Part shown: positions 26,543 to 33,160 of the stretch, one piece after another
How the letters are laid out: every line of letters starts with the position of its first letter
Numbering within the stretch: position 1 is the first letter of the stretch
Assembly (NCBI GenBank): GCA_964425575.1
Contig: CAYRMN010000010.1
Coordinates: forward strand, 1-39,693
Reading direction: 5' to 3'
Source of the DNA: CAYRMN01 sp964425575
GTDB lineage: Bacteria > Patescibacteriota > Patescibacteriia > 2-12-FULL-60-25
Length of the DNA stretch: 39,693 nt
Translations under genes and position numbers: made by a program
Notes under the pieces: generated by a model
Told to the model about the DNA's origin: nothing
The model's database searches: none
What the model saw: the letters and a program-made list of their open reading frames with translations, nothing else

Positions 26543-26718
26543 CGCTCTCCGTATTTCTCAAAAAAATTCTGTTTCATTGTACTGCCGTCGCACTCGTTTT
26601 GTTTATTTTCCTTTTGCTGCTTGAGTATCTCGTCCCAGGCTCTGTTTTGCCGTTCATCGATTTGATCGATGGATCGATGGTGGTACTGGGATTGTTGGTG
26701 ATACAGATTTTTATTTGA
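26539..26718 (+). CDS. Small two-helix membrane protein
   Basis: The product has 59 residues, starting in an ATGA overlap with the preceding gene. It is almost wholly hydrophobic: two TM helices (HCTAVALVLFIFLLLLEYLV; GSMVVLGLLVIQIFI) joined by a short loop. No known family. It is likely part of the GT-C operon. Confidence 0.65.
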   Translation: MTLSVFLKKILFHCTAVALVLFIFLLLLEYLVPGSVLPFIDLIDGSMVVLGLLVIQIFI

Positions 26719-26725
26719 CTCACCT

Positions 26726-26912
26726 TACCCCTTGTTATCTCGAGCGGAGTCTGACAGAGCCTCAGCCCAAGGCTGATGACCTCGGGCTCAGAGGGATCGC
26801 TTCGTTGAAGCCAAATATCTACTTCGAATTCGAAGGGATTCTCTGCCCTAGGCGGATCTGCCTTGGGCATGACTCCGCTCCTCATCAGATTCGTTGGTCG
26901 GAATGACAAAAT
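26726..26912. repeat. Degenerate cluster of palindromic repeats
   Basis: No gene is seen in this 227-base gap. It starts with CTCGAGCGGAGTCTGA, resembling one arm of the repeat at 17723, and ends GGAATGACA, like the repeats at 24593 and 34984. Internal palindromes include TGCCCTAGGC/GCCTTGGGCA and TTCGAATTCGAA. It is probably the remnant of several nested repeats at the end of two converging units. Confidence 0.55.
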
Positions 26913-26945
26913 GGTTAATATTCAGAATAGGCTGTGCAAGATGAG

Positions 26946-27644
26946 TTATTTTAGCCATTGCTCTGCTAGCTCCTTATCTTGCAATACGATCGATAGTGTT
27001 TCGCGCAAATGGTCTGTGGCATATTGAGTCATGATTTCTCTGAGCGTTGATGGTGAGACGAGCACGTATTCCGTGGCTTTTTCACCAAGGCATTCCAGCT
27101 CTTGCTCGATGAGAGCATGAGGGAGGACGGATACGAACATGCGATTCTGCTTGTTGACTCGAGCGCCATCACCTGGCGCAACAACCTCGATTGTTTTGGT
27201 GGCATGAGTCGCGAGAAGATCGATGAAGGGGAGCGTATCTCCGGTTTTTTGTAACATGAGAATTTTTCCGAGTGAATACTGCACGCTTGGTCCCCACAGG
27301 GCTGGCCCGCCTTGAAACCCGCGATCAATATTTCCAGGCTCAAGGACGATACGCAGAAGCGCATTGCAGTGTTCATCGAAAATAAGACCAACATTCCCTG
27401 AGCCTTGGCGTAGGAGTGGCTGTTTCCAATCCCATGTCCGCCAGGGAGCTTTAAAGTGATATGAAACCCATTCAACTGAAAAGAATTTGCCTGGAGATTC
27501 GATGGAGGTTGTTTCAGGATTGATGTCCCAATCAGGTTTCAGTTCATCCAGAGAAACGCGTTTGAGTCCAAACTCGATGGTTTGGAGGAGAGGTTTGAGG
27601 AATTGGTCATGCAAATCGGCGAGAGAGGTGTAGAGGGGGAGCAT
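26946..27644 (-). CDS. NDP-hexose 2,3-dehydratase-like protein (single domain)
   Basis: The product has 232 residues. It matches the EvaA/TylX3-type family along its length: SPGKFFSVEW, W-D-W-K-QPLLRQ, VGLIFD, RIVLEPGN, GPSVQYSLGK, a KQNR segment and a closing STLREIMTQ. The classical enzymes, which remove the 2-hydroxyl in deoxysugar synthesis, contain two such domains (about 450 aa); this has one. No other deoxysugar genes are nearby, so the substrate is unknown. No SD is present, as for core genes of this window. A divergent relative lies next to it on the same strand. Confidence 0.7.
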   Translation of the reverse strand: MLPLYTSLADLHDQFLKPLLQTIEFGLKRVSLDELKPDWDINPETTSIESPGKFFSVEWVSYHFKAPWRTWDWKQPLLRQGSGNVGLIFDEHCNALLRIVLEPGNIDRGFQGGPALWGPSVQYSLGKILMLQKTGDTLPFIDLLATHATKTIEVVAPGDGARVNKQNRMFVSVLPHALIEQELECLGEKATEYVLVSPSTLREIMTQYATDHLRETLSIVLQDKELAEQWLK

Positions 27645-27775
27645 AGAAAGAGTTTCAGCCAGTATAAACGAATGGTTTGATATGAAGAAGCCGGGCGACG
27701 CGCTGCTCGATGGACGGATGTGTCATCGGCAGCCGGCGTGCCCGGCGAAGAGGGAACTGTAGTTGGAGGCGCGCT

Positions 27776-28666
27776 CTACCGGAGCCGGCGCGCGGCCTGC
27801 CCGGCGGCCGTGGTCAGGAACGGGTTCAGCCAGCTCGGCCACTCGGCCAGGGCAGCAGCGTCAGGCATGTAGCCTTGCGAGACGATCGCGAGACCGTCGA
27901 GGACCTCATCGTCCACCCACAGGAAGTCAAGCGGGTTCCAGGCATTGGACCTGCCACCGGCGGGAACAGGCCCGGCCATGAGGGCCTGGTTGACGGCGTC
28001 GACTTCTCCCTTGGACGAGTCGAGGTTGATGAGGCAATAGGTGTTGACTTTGCCTTTGTACCGTCCGCCGTCTTCGCACGTCGACCAGGCGAGGCGCGTG
28101 TCACCGTTCTTCATGCTGGCGATGCGGGAGGTGATCAGGGCGATCAGGGGAACCCCACCGGCGTGCTTCATGATGTTGGTCATTGAGGCTTGGACCGGCC
28201 GCAGACCGGCCGTCGTCAGGACCAGCAGGCTGCCATCTCGAGCGGTACGCGCAGGGCCAAACCCTTCGGTCACAAGCCGCGACTGCTCTGCCTCATCCTG
28301 GCACTTGTAGGGCAGGATCTCGTTGCCCGGCTCGCTGCAGATGTGCACCAGGTAGAGGCGCTTGCCGTCCGGACGCCTATAGGTCACGAGACCCACAAAA
28401 CCCGGACCGCCGCGCTCCTGGAGGAGAGGCTGATCCCAGCTTCCTCCAGCCTCTCGGTTTGCGTAGCAGGTCGTGCCGATGAGGCCGAAGAAGCCGCCAT
28501 CGGTCCGCCCGACCTCCTGCTGAGAGGTCACCCACGGAGCAGCCAGATCACCCAGCGGCTTCTGCACCGTGCGCCCCATGATGGAGGGGACGCGGTCCAG
28601 GACCATCTGCTCGGCGGCCTTGATTTCGGACGGACCAACAAACGTAGAAACGGAATGAGCGTTCAT
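27776..28666 (-). CDS. Second NDP-hexose 2,3-dehydratase-like protein, GC-rich
   Basis: The product has 296 residues from ATG 28666 (GGGG eight bases upstream); a TTG at 28729 would start inside the hairpin array. Family features: GGFFGLIG, W-DQPLLQE, GFVGLVTY, LVHICSEPGN, RPVQASMTNIMK and WSTCEDGGRYKGKVNTY, matching the order seen in the 27644 gene. The DNA is visibly much richer in G and C than its neighbours, especially at third codon positions, suggesting separate acquisition. A long leader with eight hairpins precedes it. Enzymatic activity on an NDP-sugar is inferred from family only. Confidence 0.7.
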   Translation of the reverse strand: MNAHSVSTFVGPSEIKAAEQMVLDRVPSIMGRTVQKPLGDLAAPWVTSQQEVGRTDGGFFGLIGTTCYANREAGGSWDQPLLQERGGPGFVGLVTYRRPDGKRLYLVHICSEPGNEILPYKCQDEAEQSRLVTEGFGPARTARDGSLLVLTTAGLRPVQASMTNIMKHAGGVPLIALITSRIASMKNGDTRLAWSTCEDGGRYKGKVNTYCLINLDSSKGEVDAVNQALMAGPVPAGGRSNAWNPLDFLWVDDEVLDGLAIVSQGYMPDAAALAEWPSWLNPFLTTAAGQAARRLR

Positions 28667-28679
28667 GAGAACCCCGTAT

Positions 28680-28886
28680 GCACGCGAAGCGTGCGTTTCG
28701 GGGCGACGCGTTTTGTCGCCTTGAGTCAACGACGCGTTTTATCGTTGACCATCCGACTCCCAGTCGGATTCTTGACTCTCCCTTGCGGGAGGACTGCATC
28801 ATCTCGCACCCGCGAGGGTGCGCTTGCGATTTTTGCACGGCCTCCGCGCATCGTCGCAAATCGGTTATGTCTGGCATCCAAGCCAG
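28680..28886 (-). promoter_or_regulatory. Tandem array of eight hairpins in a minus-strand leader
   Basis: Consecutive stems at 28680-28694, 28702-28720, 28725-28749, 28751-28769, 28778-28791, 28805-28822, 28824-28859 and 28871-28886. Stems are mostly 5-8 bp, perfect, with loops of 3-9 bases, except the 24-base interior of the seventh. The second and third share AAAACGCGTCG (minus strand). No reading frame or known riboswitch is recognised. The array lies between the candidate promoter (28966-28994) and the start of the GC-rich gene. Confidence 0.7.
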
Positions 28887-28965
28887 CCTCCTCGCTTTGT
28901 TGGCAAGAAAGATCCTTAGCATAGGCAGGGCCTCATACAAGGAACCGATGATGATAGCTTCCAAA

Positions 28966-28994
28966 CTTTAATATGCTAAATCTCGTAGAGTCAA
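28966..28994 (-). promoter_or_regulatory. Candidate promoter for the GC-rich dehydratase-like gene
   Basis: On the minus strand TTGACT (28994-28989) is followed at 15-17 bases by an A/T-rich TATTAAAG. The -10 assignment is uncertain. It implies a leader of about 300 bases. Confidence 0.45.
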
Positions 28995-29034
28995 GCATGG
29001 ACTGTGTATAAGTTAAGCAAAAAATATGGCTTCA

Positions 29035-29063
29035 TTGACAGAAATATAAAAAGGTGTTTTAAT
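29035..29063 (+). promoter_or_regulatory. Promoter of the Nudix-like gene
   Basis: TTGACA (29035-29040), a 17-base spacer, then TTTAAT (29058-29063). AAAGGAGG follows five bases before the ATG at 29101. Confidence 0.75.
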
Positions 29064-29100
29064 CTTCGGTCGCTCACGTCAAAAAAAGAAAGGAGGAGCG

Positions 29101-30030
29101 ATGAAAGCTGCACGTCAACAATATCATGAGCTCACGACTCTTCCTATAGAGGGGGAGGAGAGGGAATATCCTAAGGTGGCCTTGAAGCCTGAGATGGTCG
29201 AGGCGCTTCCTTTGGAGGTCATCAACAGGTTTTTGAGAGCGAATGGTTCTTTGCCTTTTCCGGCCGCAGGTTCGGAGGGTGGGTGGAAAATCATTGGCGT
29301 CAATCGAATCCGAATTCCTCATGGCAACGATTGGTACGTCATTCATGAGGTCTATGTTGAGGCTCCTTGGGGAGACAAGCGCTCGTACTACATGAAGAGT
29401 GCTGGTGGGGCTGGCTGCGTTCTCATTCCCTTCGCTCGCGCGCCGATCTTCGGTGACAGCAAGGTGCTAATGGTACGCCAGTCTCGCGCTCCGCTTGGAG
29501 GAGCGTGGACAACGGAACTCGCCCGTGCGGGAACGCCTCCAAAAAGGAAGCTTGCCAGACTCGCGGGCTACGGCGAGGGTATCTCTAGCTCGTCGGACAA
29601 TCCCGAGTTCAACAAGCTTGTTTCTCTGACAGAATGGAGGAACGCGAAAGCGGTCCGCGCCGCTGGTCTGCCTCTGTCCACGCTCGCACTGCTTGAGAGG
29701 GAGCTTGGTGCGCTCATCGAAGCTGGAATCAGTATTCGAGGAGTGATCCCCTTGGGCAAGTTCTTCGAGGACACGGGTATAAGTATGGTACCGGTCTACG
29801 TCTATGCCTTCGAGCTGGACTGCATCCCTGACCGGCTGAGCGAGCTTGACCGTCATCGCGACGGTAAGCGCTGGGAACTCCGCGTCCATACCGTGGATGA
29901 GATCGAGCTTAATCCCGACGAGCTCGGTGCCGATGCCCACTCATCAACGGCCATTCGGCGCTTCTTGGCCCACCACAAGAAGCAACAAAAACTTCTCTCA
30001 AGTAGAGGCGCCATCGGCGTATCAGCTTGA
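29101..30030 (+). CDS. Nudix-like protein with degenerate Nudix box
   Basis: The 309-aa product has a perfect SD (AAAGGAGG). The centre and C-terminal half resemble Nudix hydrolases of the ADP-ribose pyrophosphatase type: VLMVRQSRAPLGGAWTTELA, then a helix RELGALIEAGISIRGVIPLG and SMVPVYVYAFELD. The canonical REx2EExG is changed (RELGALIEAG), and an insert of about 45 residues follows the TTELARAG region, so metal-dependent hydrolysis is doubtful. The N-terminal 90 residues are unassigned. It has its own promoter and terminator. A binding or regulatory role for a nucleotide-sugar is conceivable next to the dehydratase-like genes; confidence in the fold is moderate. Confidence 0.6.
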   Translation: MKAARQQYHELTTLPIEGEEREYPKVALKPEMVEALPLEVINRFLRANGSLPFPAAGSEGGWKIIGVNRIRIPHGNDWYVIHEVYVEAPWGDKRSYYMKSAGGAGCVLIPFARAPIFGDSKVLMVRQSRAPLGGAWTTELARAGTPPKRKLARLAGYGEGISSSSDNPEFNKLVSLTEWRNAKAVRAAGLPLSTLALLERELGALIEAGISIRGVIPLGKFFEDTGISMVPVYVYAFELDCIPDRLSELDRHRDGKRWELRVHTVDEIELNPDELGADAHSSTAIRRFLAHHKKQQKLLSSRGAIGVSA

Positions 30031-30039
30031 GCTCAGACT

Positions 30040-30075
30040 GCGCAGGGTTGTTGCTCCACACCCTGCGCTTTGTCG
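30040..30075 (+). terminator. Terminator of the Nudix-like gene
   Basis: GCGCAGGGT (30040-30048) and ACCCTGCGC (30060-30068) pair perfectly, followed by a T-rich tract. Confidence 0.8.
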
Positions 30076-30177
30076 TTTTATATACAAAATTTTTATTAAA
30101 AGGCGTAAACCTCATTTCATAAAATAACTGCGGCGTCAATATACAGAAGAAATACATTCCCATAAAGGCTGTGCCAC

Positions 30178-30270
30178 AGTATGTTGCTCGCGAGCGACAT
30201 GCCACGTGAACCATCGCAGCAGAGCCCCGTAGAAGGCGTAAACTCGCTTCGCTCGACGTCTCACGTGGCA
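30178..30270 (-). other. Structured interval downstream of tRNA-Ser(GCU)
   Basis: There is no gene here. TGCCACGTGA (30200-30209) and TCACGTGGCA (30261-30270) form a perfect 10-bp inverted repeat around a 51-base interior, next to a near-perfect palindrome centred on GCTCGCGAGC. The function is unknown; it could be a small RNA or a further repeat element. Confidence 0.4.
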
Positions 30271-30273
30271 CGT

Positions 30274-30300
30274 AAAAACCACCGTTGGGCGGTGGTTTTT
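30274..30300 (-). terminator. Terminator of tRNA-Ser(GCU)
   Basis: AAAAACCACC and GGTGGTTTTT pair perfectly around a seven-base loop, immediately downstream of the tRNA on the minus strand; it can act in both directions. Confidence 0.8.
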
Positions 30301-30303
30301 ATA

Positions 30304-30395
30304 TGGCGGAGAGGCAGGGATTCGAACCCTGGCGGGGCTTGTGACCCCCTAGGAGATTAGCAATCTCCCCCCTTCAGCCTCTTGGGTACCTCTCC
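30304..30395 (-). tRNA. tRNA-Ser (anticodon GCU)
   Basis: On the minus strand the acceptor GGAGAGG pairs with CCTCTCC, followed by discriminator G and an encoded CCA. The anticodon stem-loop holds TTGCTAA, giving anticodon GCU. The long variable arm (CTAGGGGGTCACAAGCCCCG region) is typical of serine tRNAs, and the T loop reads GGTTCGAATCC. It is complete, 92 bases including CCA. Confidence 0.95.
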
Positions 30396-30426
30396 CTAAA
30401 TGGATGTTTGGCTGGAAGGTCTTCGT

Positions 30427-30455
30427 AGATTAGCAGTCATGACAAGCGGTTTCAA
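30427..30455 (-). promoter_or_regulatory. Promoter of tRNA-Ser(GCU)
   Basis: On the minus strand TTGAAA (30455-30450), a 17-base spacer and TAATCT (30432-30427) lie about 30 bases upstream of the tRNA. Confidence 0.6.
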
Positions 30456-30479
30456 GGGCAAGGCGCGATGACGCCTATA

Positions 30480-30534
30480 TTGACAAGGCAGGTGTGCCAT
30501 ATCATATTGAATTCTTCCTGAGATTCTCTTGGGA
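30480..30534 (+). promoter_or_regulatory. Promoter and leader hairpin of kinase 1
   Basis: TTGACA (30480-30485), a 17-base spacer and CATATT (30503-30508). The sequence CATATTGAATTCT is identical to that in the kinase 2 promoter. It is followed directly by a nine-bp hairpin (30514-30534) with G-U pairs. Confidence 0.75.
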
Positions 30535-30571
30535 ATTGCTCTTTTCCTTCTTACAGAAAGGTTGGTGGCGC

Positions 30572-31528
30572 ATGGAAGAGCTGCGGCCTGGAACGGTGTT
30601 TGCTGGTAGGTATCGGATAGAGCGTTGCCTCGATACGAGCCTTATGGCGCATGTGTACGTTGCCCAAGACACGCATTCAGAATGTGATGCGACAGTGGTG
30701 TTAAAACTGGTGTTGAATTGCACGGATTCAACTCTACGTGCCCGCGCGTACCTTGAAGCGCGAATTCTCACTGAGCTTCACCATCCCAACATTCAAAAAT
30801 GCCGCGGCATTTTTGAGCATTCAAACGTTCTGTATCTCGTGATGGATTTCTGCATTGGGCGGGATTTATCCCGTGTTTTGGACGAAAAGTCTCCTCAGCT
30901 CTCTGTTCGAAAACGTTTTCTCATTGCACGAGACCTATGCGATATTCTCGGATACATACATGCGCACGGGATCGCGCATCGTGATTTCAAGCCTGATAAC
31001 CTCATTCTTACCAGCATTGGCGATGTACCGCATGTTACGCTGATCGATTTCGGCGTTGCTCGGCCGATTGTTGATGGTGAGGAGAGCATTCCTGATGATG
31101 GTTGGGTTGGTACGATCGGTTATGTCGCACCAGAATGTATCTGCAAAGGTGAGATGGTGCACGGCGAGGCTCTCGTCTTTGCCGATATTTTTGCCCTAGG
31201 GGTAGTCCTGGCCGAGCTCCTCACAGGCACGGATCCGTTCTTTGATAAGAAACCATCTCAGATAGAGATGATGATGTTGTGCAGGATGGAAATTCCGGTG
31301 CATACCGAAGATGCCAGTCTTGCGACATGGCTCAAATCCATAATGGCATATGCTCCTGATAAGCGGCCTTCACTGCTTCAGATACGAGCGGTTCTCGACG
31401 AACTCTTGGACAAACTTCCACCTTCTTCTCCACACCTCGTAGCCCGTGGATCACGAGATCGAGGCGTGATGACCGATCCATCGATCCATCCTACTCGTCC
31501 AGGCGCGCATCCCACAGACGAGTCGTAG
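30572..31528 (+). CDS. Ser/Thr protein kinase (Hanks type), kinase 1
   Basis: The product has 318 residues from ATG 30572; a GTG at 30494 lies within the promoter. Kinase motifs: ATP lysine K45 (VVLK), alpha-C Glu near 62-68, catalytic loop HRDFKPDN (136-143), DFG 159-161 (LIDFGVARP) and a YVAPE at the end of the activation segment. The glycine-rich loop is degenerate (ERCLDTSLMAHVY in place of GxGxxG), which may weaken ATP binding. There is no TM helix; the C-terminal 40 residues are basic and disordered. It is the first of three consecutive kinase genes, each with its own control signals. Confidence 0.9.
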   Translation: MEELRPGTVFAGRYRIERCLDTSLMAHVYVAQDTHSECDATVVLKLVLNCTDSTLRARAYLEARILTELHHPNIQKCRGIFEHSNVLYLVMDFCIGRDLSRVLDEKSPQLSVRKRFLIARDLCDILGYIHAHGIAHRDFKPDNLILTSIGDVPHVTLIDFGVARPIVDGEESIPDDGWVGTIGYVAPECICKGEMVHGEALVFADIFALGVVLAELLTGTDPFFDKKPSQIEMMMLCRMEIPVHTEDASLATWLKSIMAYAPDKRPSLLQIRAVLDELLDKLPPSSPHLVARGSRDRGVMTDPSIHPTRPGAHPTDES

Positions 31529-31537
31529 TCCAGCCTC

Positions 31538-31604
31538 GCCCTCCTTCTTCGGAACGGGGGCTTTTCAAAATGCGTATTTTTTTGGCTCATAAAAGCCATT
31601 TTTT
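31538..31604 (+). terminator. Two successive terminators after kinase 1
   Basis: A GC stem (31538-31561) followed by CTTTTC is succeeded by TGGCT (31583-31587) and AGCCA (31594-31598) with a six-T tract. The second ends 12 bases before the next -35. Confidence 0.7.
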
Positions 31605-31615
31605 GCCTTTTTATC

Positions 31616-31671
31616 TTGACAAAACAACTAGACTCATCCATATTGAATTCTCCCTGGGATGGTCTCAGGGG
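31616..31671 (+). promoter_or_regulatory. Promoter and leader hairpin of kinase 2
   Basis: TTGACA (31616-31621), a 17-base spacer and CATATT (31639-31644). CATATTGAATTCT is identical to kinase 1. The hairpin CCCTGGGA/TCTCAGGG follows at the same position as in kinase 1, with different bases but conserved pairing. Confidence 0.75.
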
Positions 31672-31705
31672 AACTGGTGTTTGACAACCTACAGGAGGGA
31701 AGTCC

Positions 31706-33031
31706 ATGTTTAAGCCTTGCGTCGGGATGGTCGTTGATAATGAGTACAGACTCATCAGGCCACTCGGCGAGGGTGGCATGGGAATCGTTTTTGAGGCCGT
31801 TGATAGTCGTGGTCGTCAGATTGCCCTCAAGTTCTTGAAGCTGGAAGCGGCAGGCGAGCATAAACGTTTTCAGCAGGAAGGAGCGATTCTTCAAAGGCTG
31901 CAGCATCCGAACCTGATTAAGTGTTTCGGCACAGGTCAAGAGAAAGGTGTCGCTTATCTTGCTCTTGAGTATTTCGATGGCAGGTCGTTGGCCGAAGTCC
32001 TGCGGGATGAGGCACTGTCGACGTTGCAGCGGCTCCATATCGCTACGCAGCTCAACGAGGTGCTTTACTATATTCATTGCAATAAAATTGGCCACCGTGA
32101 TATCCGACCAGACAACGTCCTCGTTTGTTTGACGTCGCAGATTCCGTTGGCAAAGCTCGTCGATTTTGGAATCGTACGCGATCGAGGCTCTAAAGATCGA
32201 ATGACACTCAATGCAGGGCAGTTGCTGGGCGCTGTTACTCATCTACCTCCAGAGTCATTTTCTAATAGGCACATGCCAAGTGATAGAAATCTTGTCGCGG
32301 CTGATCTCTATGGACTTGGACTTACCCTCGTCGAGCTTTTTACGGGCAAGGATCCCTTTGCGGAAATACAACCGCAACTGCTTTTGGAGGCTAGATTCCA
32401 TGGGCTGGAGGTATCGGTTAACATCAACACCGGCTTTACCCCGCTCGACGATCTCTTGCGGGCCTTAATTGATTCAGAGCCGGTGAATAGACCTCGCTAC
32501 GAGGACATTCGTGAGGCCCTGAATTCGGTACCTGATCATGCATGGCTCGCGTATGTGAGAGAGACGGAGCAGAGGCGCTCATCCTTTCCGGGTGCGCGCG
32601 CTTCGTTTCAAACGCAACTGTCCATTGAGGCGCCTCGTCGTCCTTCGCCTCCCCCGCCACTGCGACCGGTTCGAATCGTTCCGGCACCTCCACAGGCAGT
32701 TGCCGCACAAGCCGCCGCCGTGAGCTTCGACCTCGCTGTAGAGCCTCAGGCCGTGTCGAGTGCGCGTCCTCGTTCTGGAGCGCGACCAATTGACCCTGCT
32801 CTTCTTAGGTTGCGGGCTGGTTTTCCGGCTTTGGATCAGGATCCTTTCCAAACGGATCCGGGTTCTCGTCCTGCGTCGTTGCCGGGCGCTCCGCAGCAGC
32901 CTTTGCCTACACTCGGGCAGTGGCTCGCCAGCGCACCAATTGTATTCTGGTTGGTGCTTGCGAGTCTCGGTATCCCCATTTCGGTCGTGGGGGTCGTCGT
33001 CATCATCCGCGCTCTTTTACGCCTGTTCTAG
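31706..33031 (+). CDS. Ser/Thr protein kinase with C-terminal membrane anchor, kinase 2
   Basis: The product has 441 residues with a strong SD (CAGGAGGG). The glycine loop is intact (GEGGMG, 21-26), with ATP lysine K42, alpha-C Glu 58, catalytic loop HRDIRPDN (130-137) and DFG 153-155. Arg replaces the usual catalytic-loop Lys, which is uncommon. After the kinase domain (to about residue 275) there is a long Pro/Ala/Arg-rich linker and a C-terminal TM helix in the last 32 residues (FWLVLASLGIPISVVGVVVI), giving a cytosolic kinase tethered by its tail. There is no extracellular sensor domain, unlike PknB-type kinases. Confidence 0.92.
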   Translation: MFKPCVGMVVDNEYRLIRPLGEGGMGIVFEAVDSRGRQIALKFLKLEAAGEHKRFQQEGAILQRLQHPNLIKCFGTGQEKGVAYLALEYFDGRSLAEVLRDEALSTLQRLHIATQLNEVLYYIHCNKIGHRDIRPDNVLVCLTSQIPLAKLVDFGIVRDRGSKDRMTLNAGQLLGAVTHLPPESFSNRHMPSDRNLVAADLYGLGLTLVELFTGKDPFAEIQPQLLLEARFHGLEVSVNINTGFTPLDDLLRALIDSEPVNRPRYEDIREALNSVPDHAWLAYVRETEQRRSSFPGARASFQTQLSIEAPRRPSPPPPLRPVRIVPAPPQAVAAQAAAVSFDLAVEPQAVSSARPRSGARPIDPALLRLRAGFPALDQDPFQTDPGSRPASLPGAPQQPLPTLGQWLASAPIVFWLVLASLGIPISVVGVVVIIRALLRLF

Positions 33032-33046
33032 GCGCTCTCCAGCCCT

Positions 33047-33076
33047 GCCCTTCCGGCTTCATAGGAAGGGCTTCTT
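33047..33076 (+). terminator. Terminator of kinase 2
   Basis: GCCCTTCC (33047-33054) and GGAAGGGC (33064-33071) pair perfectly, followed by TTCTT. Confidence 0.75.
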
Positions 33077-33088
33077 CGTATCCAATTT

Positions 33089-33139
33089 TTGACAGTATTT
33101 TTGAATATGTCACGATGATGTTGTCGAGAAAAACTCGAC
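33089..33139 (+). promoter_or_regulatory. Promoter -35 and leader hairpin of kinase 3
   Basis: TTGACA at 33089-33094; the -10 is unclear (CACGAT or ACGATG at 16-17 bases). A perfect hairpin GTCGAG/CTCGAC (33123-33139, A5 loop) precedes the SD GAAAGGAG. Confidence 0.6.
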
Positions 33140-33160
33140 TGGGGAGAAAGGAGCCGAGTC

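Noticed and set aside
28680..28886. CRISPR array
   Set aside because: The hairpins differ in sequence and spacing; there are no identical direct repeats and no cas genes.
28190..28924. Long plus-strand open frame of 244 codons opposite the GC-rich dehydratase-like gene
   Set aside because: It is antisense to a gene with family matches, runs through the hairpin array, and has no protein-like features; high GC content makes long antisense frames likely.
30178..30270. Additional tRNA or known small RNA
   Set aside because: The inverted repeat has no cloverleaf, anticodon stem or other known RNA signature.
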